In this document: positions 51,832 through 60,324 of the stretch, piece after piece | Numbering within the stretch: position 1 is the stretch's first letter | How the letters are laid out: the number at the start of each line of letters is the position of its first letter | NCBI GenBank assembly: GCA_020634375.1 | Contig: JACKBX010000009.1 | Coordinates: forward strand, 186,001 to 250,000 | Direction of reading: 5' to 3' | From: Ardenticatenaceae bacterium | Lineage (GTDB): Bacteria; Chloroflexota; Anaerolineae; Promineifilales; Promineifilaceae | DNA: 64,000 nucleotides | Notes under the pieces: model-generated | Told to the model about the DNA's origin: nothing | The model's input: the letters and a program-made list of their open reading frames with translations, nothing else | Databases searched by the model: none | Position numbers and translations under genes: made by a program

Positions 51832-52713
51832 TCAACCTCCTGGAAACGCTGACAAACACGCAGCGTCAACCGCTGCTTTGTCAGGGTCATAGTAAAACGC
51901 ACGAATCACCCTATCCCCGCTGTGGGGACTGTGGCCTAACGCATGGGCGGCAATGTCTACGCCTTGCTTGCGTGCGATGATGGTTGCCAAGCGGCGGCGC
52001 AATTCCTGGTAGGTAATGTGGACGCCAGCAGCACGGCAAACGGCCGTCCTTGCCCGGTCGAATCCCACCAGTGACAGAAGTTGACCATAGTCTTGGTGAT
52101 CGGGATTTAGATTTACAAAAAGGTAATCAGATGAGCAGGGAGGGCGAACGGCCGTATAGCGTTCAATGAATGGCACATGGAAGGCAGAGAAGCGGATAAC
52201 GGCCGTTCCCGTCTTGCCGGTTGTCTCTGCCCGGAAGATGCCATTTTCGGGATGTTTCAGCGCGTCGGCGATTTCCGGCATCTTCACCATGCGGAGTTCC
52301 CCGCGCCGGTTTCCTGACATCACCGAAAGAGTAAGGATGAGGCTATCACGTTTTGCCCTGGGGGAGCCTGATAAGGACATCATGACAGCCTCATCCAACA
52401 GCCGCTTAACGTCCCCCTCTTGGGGAACGATTACGCGCTTGGGGGTGTCTCTCCACGTTGGGAGAGCGGCGGCGGGGTTTGGATCAACCCCGCAAAAGTT
52501 GAAGAAGGCATGAAAGCAGCTTTTGAGAATTGCCCTGCTTGCTTCGCTCAGGTCTGGCTTGATTGCTGCTGCTACCATGCTTGGGGTCACTTCTTCCGGT
52601 TCCTTTGTGCCGTGTAAGGCCATGAACGGCCGTAGCCGATAGTAATACTTGTTGCGTGTGTGTTCGCTTATGTCCCTGCCCAAAAACTCATTAAAGCGTG
52701 TGTTTAGGGTCAT
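51832..52713 (-). CDS. int: Tyrosine recombinase, integrase of the small element
   Basis: 293 residues. N-terminal core-binding domain (1-85). The catalytic domain has GNRRGELR (first Arg), YQELRRRLA in place of the usual HxxR, ALGHSPHSGDRVIRAFYYDPDK with the late His and Tyr. The Tyr in place of His in box II is a divergence worth noting but occurs in some families. Located 0.9 kb from attR. Confidence 0.85.
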   Translation of the reverse strand: MTLNTRFNEFLGRDISEHTRNKYYYRLRPFMALHGTKEPEEVTPSMVAAAIKPDLSEASRAILKSCFHAFFNFCGVDPNPAAALPTWRDTPKRVIVPQEGDVKRLLDEAVMMSLSGSPRAKRDSLILTLSVMSGNRRGELRMVKMPEIADALKHPENGIFRAETTGKTGTAVIRFSAFHVPFIERYTAVRPPCSSDYLFVNLNPDHQDYGQLLSLVGFDRARTAVCRAAGVHITYQELRRRLATIIARKQGVDIAAHALGHSPHSGDRVIRAFYYDPDKAAVDAACLSAFPGG

Positions 52714-52742
52714 TGGGAAACCTTTGGCTAATCAGGCTCCCC

Positions 52743-53006
52743 CTAACTATCCTTGCTTTGCTGGGCGTTTACGGCCGTTTCAATCTTCCTCGCCGCATCA
52801 TGCAAAGCCGGTTCAGTTAACTCACCTTGCTTGCAAATGTATTCCTGGTAGCTCTTGCCGCTGGCGAATTTACGAGCGTACCAGTAGCGTTGACCTGCAC
52901 GCTCTTCAAGGCGAATGGAGACGGCAAAGCCGTTGGGTAGCTGCCATCGGAAGCTGGCTGTGGGTTCAATGAACCCGAATAATGGGTATGGGGTTGCGTT
53001 AAGCAT
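52743..53006 (-). CDS. Small protein upstream of integrase
   Basis: 87 residues with FGFIEPTASFRWQLPNGFAVSIRLEERAGQRYWYARKF, beta-rich, resembling Arm DNA-binding domains or small integrase-partner proteins. Start overlaps the previous stop. Confidence 0.5.
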   Translation of the reverse strand: MLNATPYPLFGFIEPTASFRWQLPNGFAVSIRLEERAGQRYWYARKFASGKSYQEYICKQGELTEPALHDAARKIETAVNAQQSKDS

Positions 53007-53220
53007 GGGCTAGTTCCTCCAAGCATATAGTGCTTGCAAGGCGTTCCATGAATGGTTTGTCTCCCGGCAAGCGCAATGCACCTATCATGATGTCGTTCAG
53101 GTCATTTTCGACGGCGTGTATTGACCGGAATACTGCCGGTTCTGCATTGTCGTGGGCAAGAATGGCGTACAGTTCGCCGAATAGTGCCCCTACTGCCAGT
53201 TGTAAAGTTTGTTCGCTCAT
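52999..53220 (-). CDS. Small helical protein
   Basis: 73 residues from the ATG at 53220, 7 bp after AAGGAG; an ATG 6 bp upstream is too close to that site. Helical throughout. First gene of the leftward integrase operon; may be a regulator. Not recognised. Confidence 0.5.
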   Translation of the reverse strand: MSEQTLQLAVGALFGELYAILAHDNAEPAVFRSIHAVENDLNDIMIGALRLPGDKPFMERLASTICLEELAHA

Positions 53221-53293
53221 GTCCATGCTCCTTTGTGTTAAAATAGACACATCTTATAGGTTTGCTGCGGTTTCCCCACCGCTTTGAAAAGTC

Positions 53294-53349
53294 CTGACAC
53301 ACGTCAGCACTTGTGTAGAATCATACACAAATACTTGACGTGCGTCAAG
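53294..53349. promoter_or_regulatory. Three inverted repeats between divergent genes
   Basis: CTGAC-4-GTCAG (53294-53307), TTGTGTA-6-TACACAA (53311-53330) and CTTGACG-2-CGTCAAG (53334-53349) are packed in 56 bp between the integrase operon and the HTH gene. This looks like an operator region for a lysogeny-type or excision switch. Confidence 0.65.
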
Positions 53350-53367
53350 ACTTTCCCGGAAGGTGCT

Positions 53368-53589
53368 ATGGACAATTTAATATCGGCACGTCAGGCAGAT
53401 AAACTGCTGGGCGTCAGCAGGACGACTGTATCGGAATGGTGTCAGAAGGGTATTATTCGCAATGCTCAAAAAGTTGGCGCAACGTGGGCAATCCCGGTAA
53501 GCTCTTTGGAAGACATTGAACGGCCAAAGATGGGACGTCCGCCAGAGACGAACGGAAACGCGAATTCACTGGTTCCCTCTCAAGGCTAA
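53368..53589 (+). CDS. Helix-turn-helix excisionase/regulator-like protein
   Basis: 73 residues from the ATG at 53368. LISARQADKLLGVSRTTVSEWCQKGII...ATWAIPVSSLEDI is a MerR-like/HTH_17 domain, as in excisionases. The C-terminal residues LVPSQG and the stop codon are encoded by the attR core itself, so the gene end depends on the attachment sequence. Placed at the element edge, as excisionase genes often are. Confidence 0.7.
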   Translation: MDNLISARQADKLLGVSRTTVSEWCQKGIIRNAQKVGATWAIPVSSLEDIERPKMGRPPETNGNANSLVPSQG

Positions 53590-53619
53590 AACAGGAGTTC
53601 GAGTCTCCTATGGGGCACT
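53575..53619. repeat. attR: attR, 45-bp copy of tRNA-Glu(CUC) 3' end
   Basis: Identical to 46089-46133. Confidence 0.9.
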
Positions 53620-53621
53620 CA

Positions 53622-53648
53622 AAAGACCGGAAACTTCCGGTCTTTTTT
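53622..53648 (+). terminator. Rho-independent terminator of the original tRNA-Glu(CUC)
   Basis: AAAGACCGGAA-AC-TTCCGGTCTTT followed by T residues. It was adjacent to the tRNA before the element inserted. Confidence 0.85.
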
Positions 53649-53772
53649 ATTTGCGGTGCAGAATCCTTTTGCAAAACCCGTCAGGTTTTAGTTTCGGGTA
53701 TAATGTGGGCTGGTTAAAAAGCCTTACAGGGTAGATGTCAATGCACTTCCCTTGGGTAACGGTAAATTTTTT

Positions 53773-55485
53773 ATGACGATACCAACAGTACCGGACCTCA
53801 TTGCCCAGGTAAACAGCAATATAAACCCGCAAATGGGTGATGACAACGGTCGTTCCCTATACAGTCGTGAGCGGTACGGCCGTATCCTCTTCTTCTTTGG
53901 CAGCGTCATTGCCCATGTCATTCTTTGGGATTTGATTGGTGGACGCATTCCCCTGCTGCGGAACTGGGTGCGCAGTACACGGCCAACCCGTTTTCGCCGC
54001 TGGGCACGGCGCTTTCGCGGGCTAGCCGTAGACATGGGCGGCGTCATGATCAAGCTCGGCCAATTCCTCAGCTCTCGTGTGGATGTGCTGCCTCCAGAAA
54101 TCACCGAAGAACTGCAAGGACTGCAAGACGAAGTGCCCGCCGAATCCTTTGCGCACATTGCCGAAGTGTTGCAAGCGGAATTGGGCGACATTGACGAACG
54201 CTTTGCCTATTTTGATGAAAAGCCCTTAGCTGCCGCTTCGTTGGGGCAAGCGCATCGCGCCCGGCTGTACCCCAATGCGTTAGGCGAGAGCGAGGTCGTG
54301 GTGGTGAAGGTGCAGCGTCCACACATTGAGCAAATTGTGCAAACCGACTTGTCTGCTCTGCAACTTGTGGCGCGTTGGATTATGCATTACCGGCCTATTG
54401 GCCGCCGCGCCAATGTGCCTGCGTTGATGGATGAGTTTGCTGTCACGTTATGGGAGGAACTCGACTACACCTCTGAGGTAGATAACGCGGAGCGATTTGC
54501 CAAGATATATGCCAGTACCGATTACGTGTATATTCCGGCTGTCTACCGCGAACATTGCACAGCCCGCGTGATTGTGTTGGAAGATGTAGAGTCCATCAAA
54601 ATAACGGACACAGTGCAGATGACGGCCGTTGGTATTAACCCTGCCCAAGTTGCCGACCTATTGCTGGACGCTTACTTTGAGCAATTTTTTCGCCAGGGCT
54701 TTTTCCACGCCGACCCGCACCCTGGTAATTTGTTTGTGCGCCCACGTCCGGACGTGGTTTGGCCGAGTGGCAATGGCAGTGGGCCGCCATCGGGACGGCC
54801 GTTCCGCATTATCTTCATTGACTTTGGCATGGTTGGGCACATTCCTGACCTGATGGGAAAAAATTTGCGGCAATTGTTGGTCAGCGTGACGCAGCGTGAT
54901 GCCGAGCAGTTGACAGACGCTTACAACAACCTCGGCTTTTTCCTGCCCGGTGCAGACCTGGAGCGCATTACCGAAGCGCAGGAAACACTGCTAGACCAGA
55001 TTTGGGGGCGCAATTTGCTGGATTTGGCACAGCCAGACCCAAAAGAAATACAAGAATTGGGCAAAGAATTCCGCGATATTTTGTTTGATTTTCCCTTCCA
55101 AATTCCGCAGGATTTTATTTATTTGGGGCGGGCATTGGGCATGGTTTCCGGGTTGGTGGCGCAGTTGGATCCAGAGATTAACCCCTGGCACAAGGTCGAG
55201 CAGTATGGGCGAGAGTTAATTCGCACAGAGCAGCAGGCGCAGGATTTTACACGAGAGGCGTTATTGAATTTGATACGGCCGTATCTTGAAGTGCCAGGTC
55301 GTGTACGCCGCATCATCGAAGCTGCCGAAAAAGGTAAGCTCAAAGTGCAATCCGTCCCCGCTCGTGAGACCCAGCAGCAGCTAGACCGCATCGACCGGCA
55401 CATTGGTCAACTCAGTTGGAGCATCTTGGGCGCAGCGGGGATGATTTCCGCCGCGCTGCTCTACTTGGGACGCAAAAAAGAATAG
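53773..55485 (+). CDS. ubiB: ABC1/UbiB family atypical kinase
   Basis: 570 residues from the ATG at 53773. The UbiB fold is clear: LAAASLGQAHRA (the Ala-rich nucleotide loop and QxxR-like region), VVVKVQRP (Lys), FFHADPHPGNLF (catalytic Asp/Asn) and IDFGMVG (the DFG-like triad). C-terminal hydrophobic helix (SILGAAGMISAALLYL) anchors it to the membrane. Family members are ATPases supporting quinone or isoprenoid lipid metabolism. First chromosomal gene right of the small element. Confidence 0.85.
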   Translation: MTIPTVPDLIAQVNSNINPQMGDDNGRSLYSRERYGRILFFFGSVIAHVILWDLIGGRIPLLRNWVRSTRPTRFRRWARRFRGLAVDMGGVMIKLGQFLSSRVDVLPPEITEELQGLQDEVPAESFAHIAEVLQAELGDIDERFAYFDEKPLAAASLGQAHRARLYPNALGESEVVVVKVQRPHIEQIVQTDLSALQLVARWIMHYRPIGRRANVPALMDEFAVTLWEELDYTSEVDNAERFAKIYASTDYVYIPAVYREHCTARVIVLEDVESIKITDTVQMTAVGINPAQVADLLLDAYFEQFFRQGFFHADPHPGNLFVRPRPDVVWPSGNGSGPPSGRPFRIIFIDFGMVGHIPDLMGKNLRQLLVSVTQRDAEQLTDAYNNLGFFLPGADLERITEAQETLLDQIWGRNLLDLAQPDPKEIQELGKEFRDILFDFPFQIPQDFIYLGRALGMVSGLVAQLDPEINPWHKVEQYGRELIRTEQQAQDFTREALLNLIRPYLEVPGRVRRIIEAAEKGKLKVQSVPARETQQQLDRIDRHIGQLSWSILGAAGMISAALLYLGRKKE

Positions 55486-55562
55486 GAGCAAGGGGGCAGA
55501 GGAGCAGGGGAGAAACTTATGCTCCCTCGCTCCCTTGCTCCCCTGCTCCCTTGTTCTCTTGC
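55486..55562. repeat. GAGCAGGGG-type low-complexity repeat and hairpin
   Basis: Runs such as GGAGCAAGGG and GGAGCAGGGG are followed by their complements (CTCCCTTGCTCCCC). Lies between convergent ubiB and lspA and encodes the unusual GAGEQGSEGA end of LspA. Behaves like an intergenic repeat serving as terminator. Confidence 0.65.
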
Positions 55563-56011
55563 GCTTTTTCCTCTGGCCACTGCTGCAAAAAGGAGCCAAG
55601 TAGGGCAATCACCATTCCCCCATCCACGAAAATATCTGCCACGTTGAAAATCCAGGGTAAAAACGAGAGAGTGATAAAGTCCAGCACTTCTCCGGCGTAA
55701 ACGCGATCCACCAGATTTCCGGCGGCGCCCCCCACGATTAAGGCCAATCCCAGGCGCATAATCCACACTTCGCGTGGCAGGCGCATCAGGTAAACGGCCA
55801 TGCCAATCAAGACAACGAGCGTCAGCCAGCCTACCACCGGACCGATGCCCTGAAACATGCCAAAGGCCACGCCGCGATTGAAGGTTAGATTAAATGAGAG
55901 CCAACTGGTCACGTTTAATGTGCCATGAGCCGCCAAATAATCAGCAACCCACACTTTACTCAGCCTGTCCGCGAGGAAGGCGACGATCATCACAAGAGCA
56001 TAAAAAAGCAT
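55517..56011 (-). CDS. lspA: Lipoprotein signal peptidase (signal peptidase II)
   Basis: 164 residues, four transmembrane helices. Catalytic aspartates are in GNLVDRV (about Asp 101) and FNVADIF (about Asp 126), with the conserved NRGVAFGMF before. Cleaves signal peptides of prolipoproteins at the lipidated Cys, so it would process the lipoprotein encoded next. The C-terminal ~15 residues derive from the repeat. Confidence 0.92.
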   Translation of the reverse strand: MLFYALVMIVAFLADRLSKVWVADYLAAHGTLNVTSWLSFNLTFNRGVAFGMFQGIGPVVGWLTLVVLIGMAVYLMRLPREVWIMRLGLALIVGGAAGNLVDRVYAGEVLDFITLSFLPWIFNVADIFVDGGMVIALLGSFLQQWPEEKAQENKGAGEQGSEGA

Positions 56012-56064
56012 AGTTTATTGTGAGAGATTGCAGGTTCTATGAAAGATCACGGGGTCATGAGGCT

Positions 56065-56104
56065 GTGAAACGTAAAACGTGAAAAGAAGTCCTTTACGTT
56101 TCAC
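56065..56104. terminator. Inverted repeat upstream of lspA
   Basis: GTGAAACGTAAA (56065-56076) is perfectly complementary to TTTACGTTTCAC (56093-56104). No strong U-run; an intergenic palindrome or weak terminator for the lipoprotein gene. Confidence 0.5.
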
Positions 56105-56142
56105 GCTTCACGGCAAACTCCATAAAATTGGAAAGAACCGGT

Positions 56143-57682
56143 TCAATCTCCATTCTCCAAGATTTTGAAGGGGACTTGAATGACGTGCCGGTTGCGCTGC
56201 AAGGGCTGGTCGCCGCCTTCGGGGTAATCAAAATTTTGGTCAGAGTCGGCGTCGTGGTGCAGGATGGCGTAAAGGGTGTCCGTTACTTGCTGCGGGTCTA
56301 CTTTGATCATGATGTCCCGATTGACGCCGGCGGGAACCCAGACGTGGCCGATCATGTCGCCGGGTGCGCCGTTGTTGTCGCGGCGCAGCACCACCCAGGT
56401 GTCTATGTCGGCTAACACGAGGGGGATGGTGACAACGGCCGTACTCCCCTCCTCGCCCGGTTGCAGCATCTGATCAGCGGTGAACAGCGCATTGCCAGGG
56501 TTGATGCGGAAGGTGACGGGGTCCATGACACGGCCGTCATACATCCGCTGCGGGTCGCCACCGGGGAAATCAAACTCGCCCAGTGGCGCTTCATCATCGT
56601 GAAGCATGAGGTGTAGTTCGGGGGTAACGGCCGTTTCCACCAACGGCACCACCACATCCTCATTCACGCCATCTGCCAGCGGCACAAAGCCAATGATTAG
56701 CCCCAAGTCGCCGCCGTCATCATAATGCACCACCAGCCAGCCCGGCCCATCACTGAGTACGCGCTCCACGACGATTTCGCCATTCACAAAGGGCTGGTCA
56801 ATCACAAAAATGTCTGGGGGCAGCGAGGCGTGGAATGATTGGGCAACGATGTCGCCGCCATTGACCACGACGGGCACATCGTCACCGAGATAATCAAAAT
56901 GCTGTAGTTGACCGGCATCGCTGTAGAGGACGGCCGTCAAATCGGGCGGCGTCTCGCGCCAGGGCAGGGTGATGGGCACATCCTCGTGCAGCCCGGCGGC
57001 GAGGTAGACATAACCCAGCAAAGCGCCCGGCGTGCCGTCGTCATCAGCGTGAATGGCTAACCAGCCCGGCTCGGTGGCATACACGCTGTCCACGCGCACC
57101 AACCCATCATTTCCTACTGCCTGATCAGAAACGGCGAGCGTGGGCAGGTCGAATTGGATGGTCACGGCAAACGAGGCCGCGACTGCGACGCCATCCATCT
57201 CCCAGGGCATGTCTGCGCCGGGGAACTCAAATTCGCCGGCCGTGCCCGCATCAATATGCAGCATGGCGATGAGCGTGGGCGTGGCCTCTAGCGGGTCAAT
57301 GGTGATGGCGAGACCGCTGCTGCCGCCCATGCCGATGGGAACATAACCCAACACATCGCCCGCCGTGCCATCTTCGGCTTGGGCGTGGATGACCAGCCAG
57401 CCGCTTTCGGGGGCGGTTACGCTGTCAATGGTGAGTTGCCCGTCTTCGCCCAGCGTTTGGCTGCTGGCGTTGATGGCGGGCAGGATGGGGGGGGGGAGGC
57501 GGGTATGGTGGCGGTGGGTTGGGGGTGGCAACGGCCGTTGGTGTGTTTGGCGCGGCGACCATGCCTGTGCTGCCGGGTCGGGTGGCGGTGGCGGTGGGGG
57601 GAACGGCCGTGCCCTCATCACGCGCACAGCCCGCCAGCAGCAGGCCCATCAGCAAAATTGCCGTACAAATTCGGTAACTCAT
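56143..57682 (-). pseudogene. Surface lipoprotein with repeated DUF7282-like domains, split by a G10 tract
   Basis: The N-terminal frame starts at 57682: signal peptide with LLAGC lipobox, then a Thr/Pro-rich linker. Just before the tract at 57487-57496 the protein-like sequence moves to another frame, open from 57627 to 56143, with four repeats of about 110 residues (PGWLVIHA...GDVLGYVPI...LHIDAGTAGEFEFPG). The two frames are offset by one base, so G9 or G12 would join them. Repeats of this type occur on secreted proteins. It could be a phase-variable gene, a true pseudogene or an assembly error. If joined the protein would be about 510 residues. Confidence 0.7.
57487..57496. repeat. Homopolymer G10 tract within the lipoprotein gene
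   Basis: Ten consecutive G on the + strand (C10 in the coding strand), in the Pro-rich linker after the signal peptide; candidate slipped-strand switch. Confidence 0.8.
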
Positions 57683-57737
57683 GCGGGGGATTGTAAACGG
57701 AAAACAGAAAACAAGAAACAAAAAACGGGAAACGCTC

Positions 57738-57783
57738 ACCAGTAATCAGTAGCCAGTGACCAGTGACCAGTAACCAGTTGCCA
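57738..57783. repeat. CCAGTGA/CCAGTAA degenerate tandem repeat
   Basis: About six variants of a 7-8 base unit (CCAGTAATCAGTAGCCAGTG and on) between the lipoprotein gene and mutA. Intergenic low-complexity repeat. Confidence 0.7.
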
Positions 57784-57844
57784 GATACATGTTAAATAAG
57801 GTACTCTCCCCACAGTAAACGCATATTGCCCAGTGGAGTGAATT

Positions 57845-59815
57845 ATGTCAGACGAGAATGATCCCTTATTTGCTGAATTTTCCCCCTCAACGTATGACGA
57901 ATGGCTGGCGGCTGCGGCGGCTTCGCTGAAGGGCAAGCCAGTGGAGCGGCTGTTGGCGCAGACGTATGAGGGCATCACGCTACAGCCGGTTTATGGCGCG
58001 GCGGATGTGGCCGATTTGCCGCATGTGGGCAGCCAGCCGGGGCAGTTTCCGTATGTGCGCGGCACGAGTGCGGCGGGGTATGGGCAGCAGCCCTGGCTGG
58101 TGGCGCAGGAGATGGTGGGCACGGCGGCGGAGTTGAACGCCGCCCTCAAGCATGATTTGGCGCGGGGGCAAACGGCCGTCAACCTCATCCCCACACAGTT
58201 AGAGTCGGCGGCGGATTTTGCGGCGGCGCTGGATGGCATTGATATGACGCAGACGTCGATTTTTGTGCGCAGCGGTTCTGCGGGGCTGCCGCTGGCGGCG
58301 TTGCTGCTGGCCTCCGTGCGGCAAAGCGGCGGCGATGTGGCCGCGCTGCGTGGCAGTTTGGAAGCGGATCCGCTGGGCGAGTGGGCGCAAGTTGGCACGC
58401 TGCCGCTGCCATTGGAGAAGGCGTTTGATGAGGTGGCGATGCTGGTGCGGGAAACGGCCGTCCTCGCGCTCAAGTTGGATGCCATCACCCTGCACGGCTA
58501 CCCGTATGCTGATGGCGGGGCCAGTGCGGTGCAGGAGTTGGCGTTTGTGTTGGGCACGGCCGTTGCTACCGTCCGCGCCTTGCAAGAGCGGGGGCTGGAT
58601 GTGGACGCCATTGCCAACTCAATGCAGTTTGCCTTTAGCATTGGCGGCGACTTTTTTATGGAGATTGCCAAGCTGCGGGCGGCGCGGCTGCTGTGGGCGC
58701 AGGTTGTGACCGCGTTTGGCGGTGGGGATGAGGCGCAGAAGATGGTGATGCACGGCCGTACTGCCCGCGCCAATAAAACACTGACGGATGCTTATGTCAA
58801 TATGCTGCGGGGCACGACGGAGGCGTTCGCGGCGGCGGTGGGCGGCGTGGACAGTCTGCACGTCGCGCCGTTTGATGAGGAAGCGGGCGCGGCGGATGAG
58901 TTTTCGCGCCGCATTGCGCGGAATGTGCAGATTATTTTGCAGGAGGAAGCGAATCTGACGAAGGTGATTGATCCCGCGGGCGGGGCGTATTTTGTGGAGT
59001 GGCTAACGGATGCGGTGGCACAGCGGGCGTGGACGCTGTTTCAGGAGATCGAGCGGCGCGGCGGCATGGCGGCGGCCCTGCAAAGTGGTTGGGTGCAGGG
59101 GCTGGTGGCGGAGACGGCCGTTGCCCGCGCCCAAAATCTGGCAACGCGGAAGGATGTGTTGGTGGGCACAAATTTGTATGCGGCAAAGGATTTACGATTG
59201 ACGATTGACGATTTACCGTTGTCAATGAACAATGAACAATTAGCAATTAACAATTCACCATTTACCATTCACAATTTGGCAACGGCCGTTGCTGCGGCGG
59301 AACAAGGCGCGACGATGGGCCAAATGATTGCCGCTTTGCGTACCAATTACCCAACTGACAAACCGACTATCCAGCCGATTCCTGTGCGGCGGGCGGCGGA
59401 GCCGTTTGAGCGGCTGCGGGAGGCGGCGAATGCGGCGGCGGAACGGCCGCGTGTCTTTTTGGCGACGATGGGGCCGCTGCGCCAGCATAAGGCGCGGGCG
59501 GATTTTGCGCGGGGCTTTTTTGAGGTGGGCGGCTTTGAGGTGGTGTATCCGGCGGGGTTTGATGGGGTGGATACGGCCGTGTCTGCGGGGGTGACGGCCG
59601 TTGTCATTTGTTCCACCGATGAAACGTACCCGGAAATTGTGCCGCCGCTGACGCAGGCATTGAAGGCGGCGAATGCGGATATGGCGGTCATTGTGGCCGG
59701 TTATCCCAAAGAACACGTTGATAATTTCAAGGGCGCTGGCGTGGATGAGTTTATTTATGTGGGGGCGGACTGTTTGGCAATCAACCAATGGTTACATAAA
59801 AGGATAACAAAATGA
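57845..59815 (+). CDS. mutA: Methylmalonyl-CoA mutase small subunit
   Basis: 656 residues. N-terminal YDEWLAAAAASLKGKPVERL and TYEGITLQPVY belong to the MCM TIM barrel; the C-terminal ~130 residues are a cobalamin-like Rossmann domain in which the DxHxxG motif is replaced (MGPLRQHKAR), as expected for the non-catalytic MutA. Pairs with MutB to interconvert methylmalonyl-CoA and succinyl-CoA. A low-complexity insertion lies between barrel and Rossmann domain (about residues 448-477). GGAG site upstream. Confidence 0.9.
   Translation: MSDENDPLFAEFSPSTYDEWLAAAAASLKGKPVERLLAQTYEGITLQPVYGAADVADLPHVGSQPGQFPYVRGTSAAGYGQQPWLVAQEMVGTAAELNAALKHDLARGQTAVNLIPTQLESAADFAAALDGIDMTQTSIFVRSGSAGLPLAALLLASVRQSGGDVAALRGSLEADPLGEWAQVGTLPLPLEKAFDEVAMLVRETAVLALKLDAITLHGYPYADGGASAVQELAFVLGTAVATVRALQERGLDVDAIANSMQFAFSIGGDFFMEIAKLRAARLLWAQVVTAFGGGDEAQKMVMHGRTARANKTLTDAYVNMLRGTTEAFAAAVGGVDSLHVAPFDEEAGAADEFSRRIARNVQIILQEEANLTKVIDPAGGAYFVEWLTDAVAQRAWTLFQEIERRGGMAAALQSGWVQGLVAETAVARAQNLATRKDVLVGTNLYAAKDLRLTIDDLPLSMNNEQLAINNSPFTIHNLATAVAAAEQGATMGQMIAALRTNYPTDKPTIQPIPVRRAAEPFERLREAANAAAERPRVFLATMGPLRQHKARADFARGFFEVGGFEVVYPAGFDGVDTAVSAGVTAVVICSTDETYPEIVPPLTQALKAANADMAVIVAGYPKEHVDNFKGAGVDEFIYVGADCLAINQWLHKRITK
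59188..59276. repeat. In-frame low-complexity repeat inside mutA
   Basis: Short repeats such as GATTGACGATTGACGATT and CAATGAACAATGAACAATTA run for about 90 bp, AT-rich in a GC-rich gene. They encode LTIDDLPLSMNNEQLAINN-like sequence, typical of translated intergenic repeats. Confidence 0.75.
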
Positions 59816-60312
59816 TTGAAGCGAAAGCGATTTTATCCGAAGATACTATGATGCAAGGGGTCGCCCTGCACTATAAGTACAAAATGCCTCTGGTCAAATG
59901 GATGCAGGCCATAGGTTTGATTCAGTTAGGCGCTTATATTGTTACTGTTGTAAAAATGGGTTCACTCTTGGAACCTATATCCTTATTCCTGACAGGGTTG
60001 TTTTTCTTCGTAGTTCCCTTTTTTATTAAACAGTCAGTTCGTAAAAATTTGCAAACATTGTCAACGACGGGGCAAGAAATGCATTGGCAAATGGATGAAT
60101 CAACTTTGTCTGCCACAACCAGTGACAGTCAATTTTCTCAAGCCTGGAGCAGTTATTATGAGGCCCTTCTTTCATCAGATGGATTCTTGCTTTACACACA
60201 GAAGAACGGCTTTCATTGGATACCTAGAGCAGCTTTTTCATCAGAAGAAGCATTTCAGGAAATAAAGGCCCGTATTCAAACGGCCGTTCCCAAGTGCAAA
60301 GTTGTGGCCTAA
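59812..60312 (+). CDS. YcxB-like membrane protein
   Basis: 166 residues; ATGA-type overlap with mutA. Two transmembrane helices (about 28-48 and 52-72) and a C-terminal domain ending FHWIPRAAFSSEEAFQEIKARI, the YcxB/PF14317 pattern. More AT-rich than its neighbours. Its role in the mut cluster is unclear, and it may be a passenger. Confidence 0.65.
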   Translation: MIEAKAILSEDTMMQGVALHYKYKMPLVKWMQAIGLIQLGAYIVTVVKMGSLLEPISLFLTGLFFFVVPFFIKQSVRKNLQTLSTTGQEMHWQMDESTLSATTSDSQFSQAWSSYYEALLSSDGFLLYTQKNGFHWIPRAAFSSEEAFQEIKARIQTAVPKCKVVA

Positions 60313-60324
60313 GGAGTTTTGACA

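Larger units (their letters stand above)
46089..53619. mobile_element. 7.49-kb integrative element in tRNA-Glu(CUC)
   Basis: Bounded by a perfect 45-bp direct repeat (46089-46133 and 53575-53619). It carries an integrase, HTH/excisionase-like gene, rolling-circle initiator, a membrane protein, an EAD-like protein and a structural-like operon. Size from repeat to repeat is 7486 bp. Confidence 0.9.
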
